From NCBI GenBank assembly GCA_034927815.1, contig JAYFPK010000011.1, forward strand, positions 79,646 through 143,645: a DNA stretch of 64,000 nucleotides, in the 5' to 3' direction. This stretch comes from Limiplasma sp034927815. GTDB taxonomy: Bacteria > Bacillota > Clostridia > Christensenellales > Aristaeellaceae. Of this stretch, positions 23,812-31,812 are shown in pieces. The notes below the pieces were generated by a model that did no database searches, was not told where the DNA came from, and saw only the letters and a list, made by a program, of their open reading frames with translations. Position 1 is the stretch's first letter. Every line of letters starts with the position of its first letter. A program made the translations under genes and the position numbers.

Positions 23812-24051
23812 CTACTGAAAAAAATGCGTATCTCCATTCTTCAGCCGTTCGACGGCTTCATCCACGCGGCTCTTGGCGTCGGCTCCGGTAACGCCGGATT
23901 GCACATAGTGCACAACGGCCTGCTGCTGGGCCGGGCTGAGCCTCCCAAAGTGCGTCATGGCCGCGGGCTCCTGGGCCAGCTGCATGCCCAGCCCCACGGG
24001 AAGCTCAAGGCCCTCCGGGTTTTGCCCAAGAAAAGATCCATTCTGTTCCAT
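23812..24051 (-). CDS. Small conserved hypothetical protein
   Basis: A 79-aa, glutamine-rich, probably helical protein. It starts at ATG 24051 with GGAGGGAGAG upstream on the minus strand and ends just before the long hairpin. It contains GMQLAQEPAAMTHF and LSPAQQQAVV, resembling small clostridial proteins of unknown function that carry a residue-counting helix-loop-helix with an L-S-x-x-Q-x-x-A-V core. No membrane segment or known motif. Confidence 0.6.
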   Translation of the reverse strand: MEQNGSFLGQNPEGLELPVGLGMQLAQEPAAMTHFGRLSPAQQQAVVHYVQSGVTGADAKSRVDEAVERLKNGDTHFFQ

Positions 24052-24230
24052 GCCTTTTTCTCTCCCTCCGATCAGCTTGTGATGACCGCTTGTAGTATGC
24101 CCCAACAGGGGAAACCCATGCGCTGCGGGAAGGGGAGAGGAGGCACGCCTGGAAAGGGCGGGCGCAAGGGGACATAAAAAGCTTCTTGCACGCCGGTTTC
24201 CCGCTCCATCCCCACTCCCTGAAAAAGGTA

Positions 24231-24260
24231 TTGCATTTCCCCCTCCCCCTGTGTTATAAT
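24231..24260 (+). promoter_or_regulatory. Promoter of the LacI-controlled amino-sugar operon
   Basis: TTGCAT (24231-24236) and a perfect TATAAT (24255-24260) with an 18-base spacer; the operator follows 13 bases after the -10. Confidence 0.8.
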
Positions 24261-24273
24261 CCAAACAACAAAG

Positions 24274-24287
24274 GGAAAACGTTTTCC
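24274..24287 (+). promoter_or_regulatory. Operator palindrome (LacI-family type)
   Basis: A perfect 14-base palindrome, GGAAAACGTTTTCC, spans the expected transcription start and has the central CG typical of LacI/GalR operators. It lies 10 bases before the repressor ATG, which implies autorepression of the whole operon. An identical copy is at 25492. Confidence 0.75.
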
Positions 24288-24297
24288 AAAGGACTGA

Positions 24298-25350
24298 ATG
24301 CGCTTGGTAACGATCAAGGAAATCGGGAAGCTTGCGGGCGTTTCGCCTACCACCGTATCCCGGGTGCTGAACAATAGCCGCGCCGTGCAGCCGGAGATTT
24401 ACGAGAAGGTGCTGGCGGTTGCCGAGCAGATGGGATACACGCCCAACACGGCTGCCCGGGCGCTGGTGAAAAAGGGCACCAACGCCATCGGCGTGGTGGT
24501 GAACAACCTTCACGATCCTTTTTTTCACGACTTGCTGCTGGGCTTTGAGTACGGTGCGCTCAAGAGCGACTACCACGTGGTGTTTTGCAGCGTCATGGGC
24601 AAGAGCATGGAGGAGAAGCGCAAATATGTGAGCTACCTCAGCAACGGGGTCGTGGACGGGGTGATCCTGTACGGCGTGTACCTCTTTGACGAGGAGTTCA
24701 TCCGGGGACTTTACTCCACGGGCTTTCCCACGCTGCTGATCGAAAACAACGTGGAGGCGGTGCAGGCCCATACCTTTTCCATCGACAACCAACAGGGCGT
24801 GTATGCCGCCGTGGAGTTCCTTTTCCAGCACGGCCACCGGCGCATCGCCTACATTGCGGGAAAGCAGGACAAGGCCGTTTGCGTGGAGCGCCTGCTGGGC
24901 TACCGGGAGGCCGTGAGGGCCCTGGGGCTGGAGGCGCGGGAGGACTACGTGAGCTTCATTGAGGAGGGCAGCGAGGATGGATGGCCCATCATGGACGCGT
25001 TTTTGTCCATGCCCGCCCAGGTGCGGCCCACGGCGGTGCTTTGCTATGACGACGCCGTAGCCAGCCACGCCATCCGCTGCGCCCTCAAGCGCGGGGTGCG
25101 CGTGCCCAGGGACATCTCGGTGATGGGGTTTGACAACCAAACCATCGCTCCCAGCGGGTATACAGGCCCCGCCATCACCAGCGTGGCGCAGCCCTTGTAC
25201 GAGATCGGGTATGATAGCATCGTTTTGTTGTCCGAATACCTGCGGGGGGACAGGCGGGAGCGAATCAGCAAGACGTACCAGACGAGCATCGCGGTAAAGG
25301 AAACCGTAGCTTTTTATGGAAAGGAAGGCGCGAGCGATGAACAGGGATGA
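24298..25350 (+). CDS. LacI-family transcriptional repressor
   Basis: A 350-aa regulator. The helix-turn-helix TIKEIGKLAGVSPTTVSRVL occupies residues 5-24, the hinge helix follows near residue 50-58, and the rest is the periplasmic-binding-like effector domain (NAIGVVVNN start, FDNQTIAP near the end). ATG 24298 follows AAAGGA. It is the first gene of a 13-gene co-directional operon and overlaps the kinase gene by 14 bases. Its effector is probably a phosphorylated or free amino sugar made in the pathway. Confidence 0.93.
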   Translation: MRLVTIKEIGKLAGVSPTTVSRVLNNSRAVQPEIYEKVLAVAEQMGYTPNTAARALVKKGTNAIGVVVNNLHDPFFHDLLLGFEYGALKSDYHVVFCSVMGKSMEEKRKYVSYLSNGVVDGVILYGVYLFDEEFIRGLYSTGFPTLLIENNVEAVQAHTFSIDNQQGVYAAVEFLFQHGHRRIAYIAGKQDKAVCVERLLGYREAVRALGLEAREDYVSFIEEGSEDGWPIMDAFLSMPAQVRPTAVLCYDDAVASHAIRCALKRGVRVPRDISVMGFDNQTIAPSGYTGPAITSVAQPLYEIGYDSIVLLSEYLRGDRRERISKTYQTSIAVKETVAFYGKEGASDEQG

Positions 25351-26344
25351 GTTCCCCCGGCGTTTTGTGATCGGCGTCGACGGCGGAGGAACCAAGACGG
25401 CGTGCATGCTGGTGGACGATACGGCCCGGGTGTGGGCGTGCTGCGTGGGGGCGGGCTCCAACCACCAGATCGACGGTTTTTCGGCCGCGCTGGAAAACGT
25501 TTTCCATACCATTGACATGGCTTGCGCACAGGCGGGAGTCAGGCGGGAGCAGCTCTCCTATGTCTATTTGGGCATGGCCGGGGCGGACGTTCCCAAGGAT
25601 TTTGAGATGCTGGAAGGTGGCATGGGCAAGAGGCTGGGGGGAATCCCCTTTCAGGTGGTCAACGACAGCTGGATCGCCTTTCACAGCGAGGTGGGGGAAC
25701 GCTGGGGCGCGGTTTCCATCTGCGGAACCGGGCACAACGTGGCGGTAAAGACCCCTGGGGGCGAGGTGGTTTCCGTCCGGGCCCTGCGGTATATGCTGGG
25801 GAATTACGGGGGCGGTACGCATTTGGCCGCCATGGCCCTTCACAAGGCTTTCCGGGCGGAGGAAGGCACCGGGGACCCCACCCGCCTGATGGAGGAATTG
25901 CCTCCCCTGTGCGGCTGCGAGTCCATGGAAGCGCTGGCGACGCGCATTTACCAGAGCGGATACCGCTATCAGCGGCAGTTCAACATTCCCAGGCTGGTGT
26001 TTGACCTGGCCCACCAGGGGGACGCGGTCTGCGGGGAGCTGATCCGGACCATGGGGCGGGAGCTGGGCATCATGCTGGGCAAGCTCATCCAGCGCACCGG
26101 CCTGGAGGAGGAAGCCATTCCGGTGGTGCTTTCCGGAAGCCAGTATGCCAAGGACGAACATGGGCTGTTGATTGAGCCGGTGACGCAAACCCTCCTGGAG
26201 CGGGTGCCCAACGCCCGCGTGCACGTGGCCCAAAGCCCGCCGGTGGTGGGGGCGGTGATGGGAGCGCTGCAAGCCCTTGGGGTTGAGGTCACCCCCCGGC
26301 GGCAGCGGAGCATGAAAGAGAAAGCGGAGCGCTATTTTGCCTAA
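25337..26344 (+). CDS. BadF/BcrA-type sugar kinase (N-acetylglucosamine kinase-like)
   Basis: A 335-aa ASKHA-fold kinase. Phosphate-1 motif GVDGGGTKT (residues 13-21), connect/phosphate-2 around ICGTGHN, adenosine motif VVLSGS near 270. This BadF/BadG/BcrA branch includes N-acetylglucosamine kinases that phosphorylate at C6. ATG 25337 follows AAGGAAGG and lies inside the repressor gene. In this operon it would phosphorylate the sugar released by the glycosidase or amidohydrolase. An exact copy of the operon's operator lies within the gene. Confidence 0.82.
   Translation: MNRDEFPRRFVIGVDGGGTKTACMLVDDTARVWACCVGAGSNHQIDGFSAALENVFHTIDMACAQAGVRREQLSYVYLGMAGADVPKDFEMLEGGMGKRLGGIPFQVVNDSWIAFHSEVGERWGAVSICGTGHNVAVKTPGGEVVSVRALRYMLGNYGGGTHLAAMALHKAFRAEEGTGDPTRLMEELPPLCGCESMEALATRIYQSGYRYQRQFNIPRLVFDLAHQGDAVCGELIRTMGRELGIMLGKLIQRTGLEEEAIPVVLSGSQYAKDEHGLLIEPVTQTLLERVPNARVHVAQSPPVVGAVMGALQALGVEVTPRRQRSMKEKAERYFA
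25492..25505 (+). promoter_or_regulatory. Second, intragenic copy of the operator palindrome
   Basis: GGAAAACGTTTTCC is repeated exactly inside the kinase gene, 1218 bases downstream of the promoter copy. Intragenic auxiliary operators that support repressor looping are known in lac- and gal-type systems. Confidence 0.5.
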
Positions 26345-26361
26345 GTGAGGAGGGGACGGTT

Positions 26362-27495
26362 ATGCGCAAGCGGATTTTTCTGTATCCCTGGGATGTGGCG
26401 GAGGAAGGGGCCCAAAAGCTGGCCCAGGAGCTGCGCTCCTGGGGCGTGACGGACGTATCCCTGGCGCTGGCCTACCACCAGGCGCGGATGCTGCTGCCCC
26501 ATCACCCCCGCCGCAGGACATACCTCCATCCCAGCGGCCGGGTGTACTTTCCCTTTCAGGCGGACCGCTACGGCAGCCTCCGGCCCCAATACGGCCCTCT
26601 CATTCAGGCGGAGGGCGAGGGCTTTTTGTCCATGGTCCAGGAGTCTTTTGGGGCAGAGGGCATCCGGGTGAGCGGGTGGGTGGTTTTGCTGCACAACAGC
26701 AGGCTGGCGTCATCCCACCCCGGACATGCCATCCAGACTGCTTTTGGGGATTGCTCCCCCAGCAATTTGTGTCCCTCCTCCCCGGAGACCCGGTGCTATG
26801 CCCGGCAGGCGCTGCGGGATATCGCCGCCGCGGGAATCCGGGAGGTGCATTTGGAATCCCTGGACTACGGAGGCTTTCTCCATGGGGACCACCACGAGAT
26901 GCAAGCCTATGGGGATACGGCGGAGCTGGACCGGCTGATGGGCCTGTGCTTCTGCCCCCATTGCCTTGGGGAGGCCCAAAGGCGCGGGATGGACGGGGAA
27001 GCCTTGCGAAGCCAGGTGATGCGGGCTGCCCAGGCGTTTTTGGACTTTTCTCCACAGCCCCCCGTTGACCAAGGGCTGTGGGAGGAGTACCAGGCCCTCC
27101 GGGCGGAGCGGATCACCGGATTGTACCGGGATATCCGCGGGGATTGCCCGGACATGCGCCTGCTGCCCATTTTGTGGATGGCCCAAGGGGCTGACCCCAG
27201 GGCGGTTGGGGTGGACGTACGGCGGCTGGAGGGCCTGGTGGACGGGGCCGTCGCCGCCTACCCTCAAGGTCCCCAGGATGTGGCTCCTTTTGTGGAAAGG
27301 GTGAAGGCCCAGGCGCCGGGGGAATTGCCGGTAACCTACGGCGTACGGCTGATGGCGCCCCAGACGCTGCAAAGGGAAGATGTGTACGCAACCATGAGGG
27401 CCTACCGGCAGGCGGGGGTGCGGGACATGATTTTCTACCAGTATGGCATGGCGCCCAGGCCGTTTTTGGAAGCCATGGGGGAAGGGGAGTGTTGA
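26362..27495 (+). CDS. Protein of unknown function, putative TIM-barrel glycoside-hydrolase-like
   Basis: A 377-aa protein I do not recognise as a named family. It shows repeated strand-helix units (GVTDVSLAL, GIRVSGWVVLLH, AAGIREVHLESLDYGG, MRLLPILW, GAVAAYP, LPVTYGVRL, MIFYQYG) as in a (beta/alpha)8 barrel. Acidic residues at strand ends (E-S-L-D-Y near 173) could be catalytic, and a C-F-C-P-H-C motif near 195 may bind zinc. No signal peptide. ATG 26362 follows GAGGGGAC. It lies between the kinase and the first oxidoreductase and ends 1 base before the latter, so it belongs to the pathway, perhaps as a cytosolic glycosidase or isomerase. Confidence 0.5.
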   Translation: MRKRIFLYPWDVAEEGAQKLAQELRSWGVTDVSLALAYHQARMLLPHHPRRRTYLHPSGRVYFPFQADRYGSLRPQYGPLIQAEGEGFLSMVQESFGAEGIRVSGWVVLLHNSRLASSHPGHAIQTAFGDCSPSNLCPSSPETRCYARQALRDIAAAGIREVHLESLDYGGFLHGDHHEMQAYGDTAELDRLMGLCFCPHCLGEAQRRGMDGEALRSQVMRAAQAFLDFSPQPPVDQGLWEEYQALRAERITGLYRDIRGDCPDMRLLPILWMAQGADPRAVGVDVRRLEGLVDGAVAAYPQGPQDVAPFVERVKAQAPGELPVTYGVRLMAPQTLQREDVYATMRAYRQAGVRDMIFYQYGMAPRPFLEAMGEGEC

Positions 27496-27496
27496 A

Positions 27497-28495
27497 ATGC
27501 GCATTGGGGTGATTGGCGCCGGGGAGATCGCCAGGCTCCATGCCCAGGCCCTGGAGCGCATCGGCGAAAGGGTGGAGCGGGCCTTTGACGTGAACCCCCA
27601 GGCCCTGGAGAGCTTCTGTGGGGAAACCGGGGCCTCCCCGGCCCAAAACGCCGGGGCCCTGCTGGAGGACCCGGCCCTTGACACCCTGTACATCTGTACC
27701 CGCCACGACAGCCATGGTTCCTTGGCCCAGGCCGCCTGCCGGGCTGGGAAGCGGGTGTTTCTGGAAAAGCCCGTGGCCATGAGCGCCGGGGAGGCCCGCG
27801 CCCTGTGGGAGGTGTGGAAGGCCCGGCCCGTGCCTTTTGCGGTGGGCTATAACATGCGGGCCACTTCCGCCATTGCCGGGCTGCGCCGCCTGCTCCGGGA
27901 CAAGGGGGCAAAGCCCGAGGCCTTCCGGGCCAACATGACGGGACCGCCCTTTATGACGGGCTGGGCGGCGGACCCCAAGGCGGGGGGCGGTGTGCTGGTA
28001 TGCCAGGGGTCCCACCTGTTCGACCTTATCGCCCATGTGACGGACAGCCCCATTGAGGCTGTTTGCGCGGGCGCCTTCCGCATCCGGCAGCCGGAGGAGC
28101 TGGAGCCCAACGCCGCCACCTTGATGCTGCGGCTGGAAAACGGCGCGGTGGGAACGCTGCTGCTTCACGACCGGGGCAATCATGCCTATCACGTGGAGCC
28201 GGGGGGAAAGATGGTGAACCTGACGCTCTACGCGCCGCAGGGCACGTTCAGCGCGGACGCCTACGGAGCCCTCCGGTATGGGACCGGAGAGTACCGGGAG
28301 GAACGGTTTGATTTTGGAGAGGACCGCTGCCGGGTATGGGGATATGAGGAACAGGCAAGGCTGTTCGCCAAGGCCTGCCAGGGACTGGAAACCCCGCTGT
28401 GCACCCTTGCCCAGGCGGTGCGCACGGCCTTTGTGGTCCAGGCGGCCATGGAATCTGCGGAAAAAGGCGGTTGGGTAAGGGTTTGCGGGGCATAA
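27497..28495 (+). CDS. Gfo/Idh/MocA-family oxidoreductase 1
   Basis: A 332-aa NAD(P)-dependent sugar oxidoreductase. N-terminal Rossmann motif GVIGAGEIA, catalytic/cofactor motif E-K-P near residue 92, C-terminal alpha/beta substrate domain with a conserved-type HLFD helix. ATG 27497 lies immediately after the previous TGA with AGGGGAG upstream. It is the first of three non-identical members in this operon, which suggests successive oxidation/reduction steps on the same sugar (as in retro-oxidative glycoside cleavage). Confidence 0.87.
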   Translation: MRIGVIGAGEIARLHAQALERIGERVERAFDVNPQALESFCGETGASPAQNAGALLEDPALDTLYICTRHDSHGSLAQAACRAGKRVFLEKPVAMSAGEARALWEVWKARPVPFAVGYNMRATSAIAGLRRLLRDKGAKPEAFRANMTGPPFMTGWAADPKAGGGVLVCQGSHLFDLIAHVTDSPIEAVCAGAFRIRQPEELEPNAATLMLRLENGAVGTLLLHDRGNHAYHVEPGGKMVNLTLYAPQGTFSADAYGALRYGTGEYREERFDFGEDRCRVWGYEEQARLFAKACQGLETPLCTLAQAVRTAFVVQAAMESAEKGGWVRVCGA

Positions 28496-28518
28496 TGCGG
28501 CAAAAGGAGAAGGCGACG

Positions 28519-29730
28519 ATGACAATCCAGGAAAAATATGGCTTTCGCAAGGTAATCAATACCCGGGGGCCCGCGACCATTTTGGGGGCCGCCCGGGTGA
28601 GCCCGGAAATCCGGCAGGACATTGCGGAGATTCTGGGGGAATCCGTGGAGATTTGGGAGCTGCAGCGCCGGGCCAGCGAGAGCATCGTGCGCTTAACGGG
28701 GGCTGAGGCGGGCTGCGTGGTCCATTGCAGCTCCGCCGGGATGGCGGTGGCTACCGCCGCGGCCCTTACCGGCCGGGATCCCGCCAAGATCAAGGCCCTG
28801 CCGGAGGTTACCTGGCCCCGGCGCAAGGTGATCATCCAAAAAGGGCAGGTCACCGGCGCGGGGGACTGCCCTGTGTGGCAGGTGATCAAACTGTGCGGGG
28901 CGGAGTACGTGGAGATCGGCGAAGCGCTGGATTGCGCCACCTTTCACCTTCGCGCCGCCTTGGACGACACGGTGGCCGCCGCCTTCTACGTGATGGAGGA
29001 TACCTTTGCGCCCAACCTGCTGCCCTTGGAGACCTTTGTGAGCATCTGCCACGAAAAGGGGGTGCCCGTCATCTGCGACGCGGCCTACCTGACCGACTTT
29101 ACCATGCTGGCCCGCCTGGGGGTGGACCTGGCGATTTACAGCGGCCAGAAATGGCTGGGCGGCTGCACCAGCGGGATCATCGCGGGACGCAAGGAGCTGG
29201 TGCACGCCTGCTTTTTGCAGGAGATGGGCATCGGGCGGCCCATGAAGGCCAGCAAGGAAGGGATCATCAGCATCATGGCTTCCATCCGGCAATGGCTGGA
29301 CAGGGACGTGGAGCGGATTCAGAAGCTCCAAGGGGAGCTGGCCGGCGTGATCCTCCGGGAGATCGAGGCGGTCCCCGGTGTGCGCTGCGAGGTGCGCCCC
29401 TCCCTGTATTCTCCCTCCGTCCGGCTCCATGTGGACATTGACGAGGCCGTCACAGGCGTCGCCGCCTGGGTGATCAACGAGGACATGGGACGGCAGAATC
29501 CGGTGATCAAGACGGACGATTACTTTGTGAACCAGGGCAAGATCATCTTCGACATGGCCTATGTGGCCCCGGGGGACGAGCGGATCATTGCCCAGGCGAT
29601 GCGGGAATACCTGACCGGCGCGCGCAAACCCGCGGTTGCCGGGGGGAACGCGCCCGCGCTGCCCAAAACGCGCCAGGATATCCTCTTTGACATGTTTGAC
29701 CAATGGCTTGACGGCGACCCGAGGGGGTGA
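28519..29730 (+). CDS. SelA/DgaE-like PLP-dependent lyase
   Basis: A 403-aa fold-type I PLP enzyme of the SelA-like branch that includes D-glucosaminate-6-phosphate ammonia-lyase (DgaE). Seen: INTRGPATILG at the N-terminus, HCSSAGMA (phosphate loop), C-D187-A-A-Y (pyridine-N Asp) and Y-S-G-Q-K211-W with the Schiff-base lysine. DgaE eliminates ammonia from the 2-amino-2-deoxy-aldonate, giving an enamine that becomes a 2-keto-3-deoxy acid. ATG 28519 follows AAAGGAG; an upstream ATG at 28495 overlaps the previous stop region. Two RidA genes in the same operon fit such chemistry. It is not a selenocysteine synthase from this context. Confidence 0.78.
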   Translation: MTIQEKYGFRKVINTRGPATILGAARVSPEIRQDIAEILGESVEIWELQRRASESIVRLTGAEAGCVVHCSSAGMAVATAAALTGRDPAKIKALPEVTWPRRKVIIQKGQVTGAGDCPVWQVIKLCGAEYVEIGEALDCATFHLRAALDDTVAAAFYVMEDTFAPNLLPLETFVSICHEKGVPVICDAAYLTDFTMLARLGVDLAIYSGQKWLGGCTSGIIAGRKELVHACFLQEMGIGRPMKASKEGIISIMASIRQWLDRDVERIQKLQGELAGVILREIEAVPGVRCEVRPSLYSPSVRLHVDIDEAVTGVAAWVINEDMGRQNPVIKTDDYFVNQGKIIFDMAYVAPGDERIIAQAMREYLTGARKPAVAGGNAPALPKTRQDILFDMFDQWLDGDPRG

Positions 29731-29734
29731 GGCA

Positions 29735-30766
29735 ATGCTAAGGGTGGCGCTGGCGGGTTTTTCCCAGGGGTATTACGCGGTGAACTACCTGCGGTACCTG
29801 GCCCGGCTGAAGGAAGTGCGGGTGGTGGGCGTAAGCGATTTGGGGCGGCCCGAGGAATACGTGCGGGAATGCGCCTTTGTGACGGCCCAGGCCTTTGCGG
29901 CGGAGATGGGCGCGCCGCTGCTGCGGGAGTATGAGGACTTGCTGGCCCTGGAGCCGGACGCGGTGCTGATCTGCAGCGAAACCGTGGAGCACGTGCCCAT
30001 GGCCCTTGAAGCGGCAAGGCGGGGGATTCATGCGTTCGTGTCCAAGCCTCTGTGCTTTTCCTACGCCCAGGCCAGGGAAATAGCCCGGCTGCCGGGGAGA
30101 AAGGCCTGTGTTTTGTGCGGGAATCCCCTGAAATACGAGCTGGGCGTGGAGGAGATGAAGGAGCGGCTGGAGAGGGGCGAGATCGGCCGGGTGTATTCCC
30201 TCCGGGTGATGGTGAACCACCAGGCCATGGTTCACCAGGACTGGGAGCGGGACGCTTCCCGAAGCGGCGGACCCCTGGGCACCTACGGCGTGTACCTGTT
30301 TGACCTAGCCCGGTATGTGGCGGGGATCAGCCTTCAGACGGTGTATGCCCTGGGCATGAACGCCGCCACCCCCCAGATTGACGGGCCGGACACCGTGAAG
30401 GTGCTGGGCAGCGCCCCGGGCTTTGCCTGTACCCTGGAGCTGTTCAGCGGCTTGCGCGCCCCCTACCCCTTTTTGCAGCTGGAAGCCGTGGGGCAAGGGG
30501 GAACCTTGACAGCCCGCTATGAGAACTACGCCACCTTCGCCCAAACGGCCCGGGGGGAAAAAACGGGCTCCTTGCGCCTGGGCGATATGACCGCCGGGGA
30601 GATGGAGCATTTTCTGGCCTGCGTGAAGGGGGAGGCCGCGCCCCGCTGCAGCCTGGAGGATATGGCCTATGTGACCCGGTGCCTGGAGGCCGTGAGGGAA
30701 AGCCTGGCTACGGCGCGGCCCGCCAAAGTGCCGGAGGAGGAGAGCGAATGCGAAACTGCGCGGTAA
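29735..30766 (+). CDS. Gfo/Idh/MocA-family oxidoreductase 2
   Basis: A 343-aa oxidoreductase starting 4 bases after the PLP-lyase stop (ATG 29735, GAGGGGGTGAGG). The dinucleotide loop is atypical (G-F-S-Q-G-Y-Y instead of G-x-G-x-x-G), and the E-K-P motif is S-K-P-L, so cofactor use may differ from the other two. The substrate domain keeps a G-T-Y-G-V-Y-L-F-D segment. The end overlaps oxidoreductase 3 by 19 bases. Confidence 0.78.
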   Translation: MLRVALAGFSQGYYAVNYLRYLARLKEVRVVGVSDLGRPEEYVRECAFVTAQAFAAEMGAPLLREYEDLLALEPDAVLICSETVEHVPMALEAARRGIHAFVSKPLCFSYAQAREIARLPGRKACVLCGNPLKYELGVEEMKERLERGEIGRVYSLRVMVNHQAMVHQDWERDASRSGGPLGTYGVYLFDLARYVAGISLQTVYALGMNAATPQIDGPDTVKVLGSAPGFACTLELFSGLRAPYPFLQLEAVGQGGTLTARYENYATFAQTARGEKTGSLRLGDMTAGEMEHFLACVKGEAAPRCSLEDMAYVTRCLEAVRESLATARPAKVPEEESECETAR

Positions 30767-31713
30767 TCGGCTGCGGCTGGGCGGGGAAGCACCACCTGGA
30801 TGCCATCCGGGAGAGCGGATGCGCCCGGCTGGCAGCGGCGGCGGAGCCTGATCCTGGCCGGAGGGAGTGGATTGCCAAGGCCTATGGGGTCCCGGTGTAC
30901 GAGGACCTGGAGGACCTGCTGGCCCGGCAGCCCTTTGATACGGCTGTGGTAGCCACGCTGCCCACGCTCCATTTCGCCCAATGCCAGGCGTTGATCCGGG
31001 CGGGCAAGCATGTGCTTTGCGAAAAGCCCGTATGCCGCAGCAGCCGGGAGATACGCCTGCTGATGGAGGAGGCCCGGGCGGCGGGCGTCCGCTTTGGGGT
31101 GGTGTTCAACCAGCGCTACGGGGAGATGGTGAAGAAGCTGGAGGAGATGCTGCAAAAGGATTCCACCCCCCGGCATCTTGCCTGCGCCAGCATGTACCAG
31201 GACTTTCCCAAGCACACCGGCGGGCATATTGACGAAACCTTTTTGCTCACCGATTCCTGCTGCCACCTGCTGGACTTGCTCACCTACCTGTGCGGCCCGG
31301 TGGAGCAGGTGCGGGCCCTGGGGGCCAAAACCGCCAGCGAGCCCTATTCCGACGTGGCCGTGGCCCTGCGCTTTCGCGGCGGATGCGTGGGGGCCATGAC
31401 CCATACCACTGTGGGCGGCCGGCTGGATACCCAGCACCCCTTTCAAAGGATCGACATCCACACGGGGCTGGGGCGCTACTGCCTGGAAAGCCTGGGGGCG
31501 AGGCTGACCTTTTACCCCCATGGCCGGGAGGCCCGGGAGGTGATGGAGCCATCGGTCTTTGCCAGGGAGAATTACGCCGCGTCCCTCCGGGAGGCTTGCA
31601 AGGCCTACCTGGAGGCTGTGGACACCGGGGAGCCCTTGCCCGCGGACCTGACGGACGCGCTGGAGAACATGCTCGTGATTGAGGCCATGATCGCCTCATT
31701 GAGGGAGAAGTAA
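30748..31713 (+). CDS. Gfo/Idh/MocA-family oxidoreductase 3
   Basis: A 321-aa member with canonical motifs: V-I-G-C-G-W-A-G at residues 6-13 and C-E-K-P near residue 93; a H-I-D-E-T-F-L-L-T-D-S-C-C-H-L-L-D stretch forms the substrate-domain helix with the likely catalytic His/Asp. ATG 30748 follows GGAGGAGGAG and overlaps the preceding gene, so it is translationally coupled. Confidence 0.86.
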   Translation: MRNCAVIGCGWAGKHHLDAIRESGCARLAAAAEPDPGRREWIAKAYGVPVYEDLEDLLARQPFDTAVVATLPTLHFAQCQALIRAGKHVLCEKPVCRSSREIRLLMEEARAAGVRFGVVFNQRYGEMVKKLEEMLQKDSTPRHLACASMYQDFPKHTGGHIDETFLLTDSCCHLLDLLTYLCGPVEQVRALGAKTASEPYSDVAVALRFRGGCVGAMTHTTVGGRLDTQHPFQRIDIHTGLGRYCLESLGARLTFYPHGREAREVMEPSVFARENYAASLREACKAYLEAVDTGEPLPADLTDALENMLVIEAMIASLREK

Positions 31714-31812
31714 TCGCATCACGGGAAAGGGGAGAGGAGAAAAATCAACCAAAGGACGGATGAATGGACAGACGGCTGTTGTTACCATCGAAGGAGAAAA
31801 GGAGAGACGAGT

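Noticed and set aside
28519..29730. Selenocysteine synthase (selA)
   Set aside because: The fold and lysine motif fit the SelA superfamily, but no selB or tRNA-Sec is near and the operon is catabolic. A DgaE-like lyase is a better reading.
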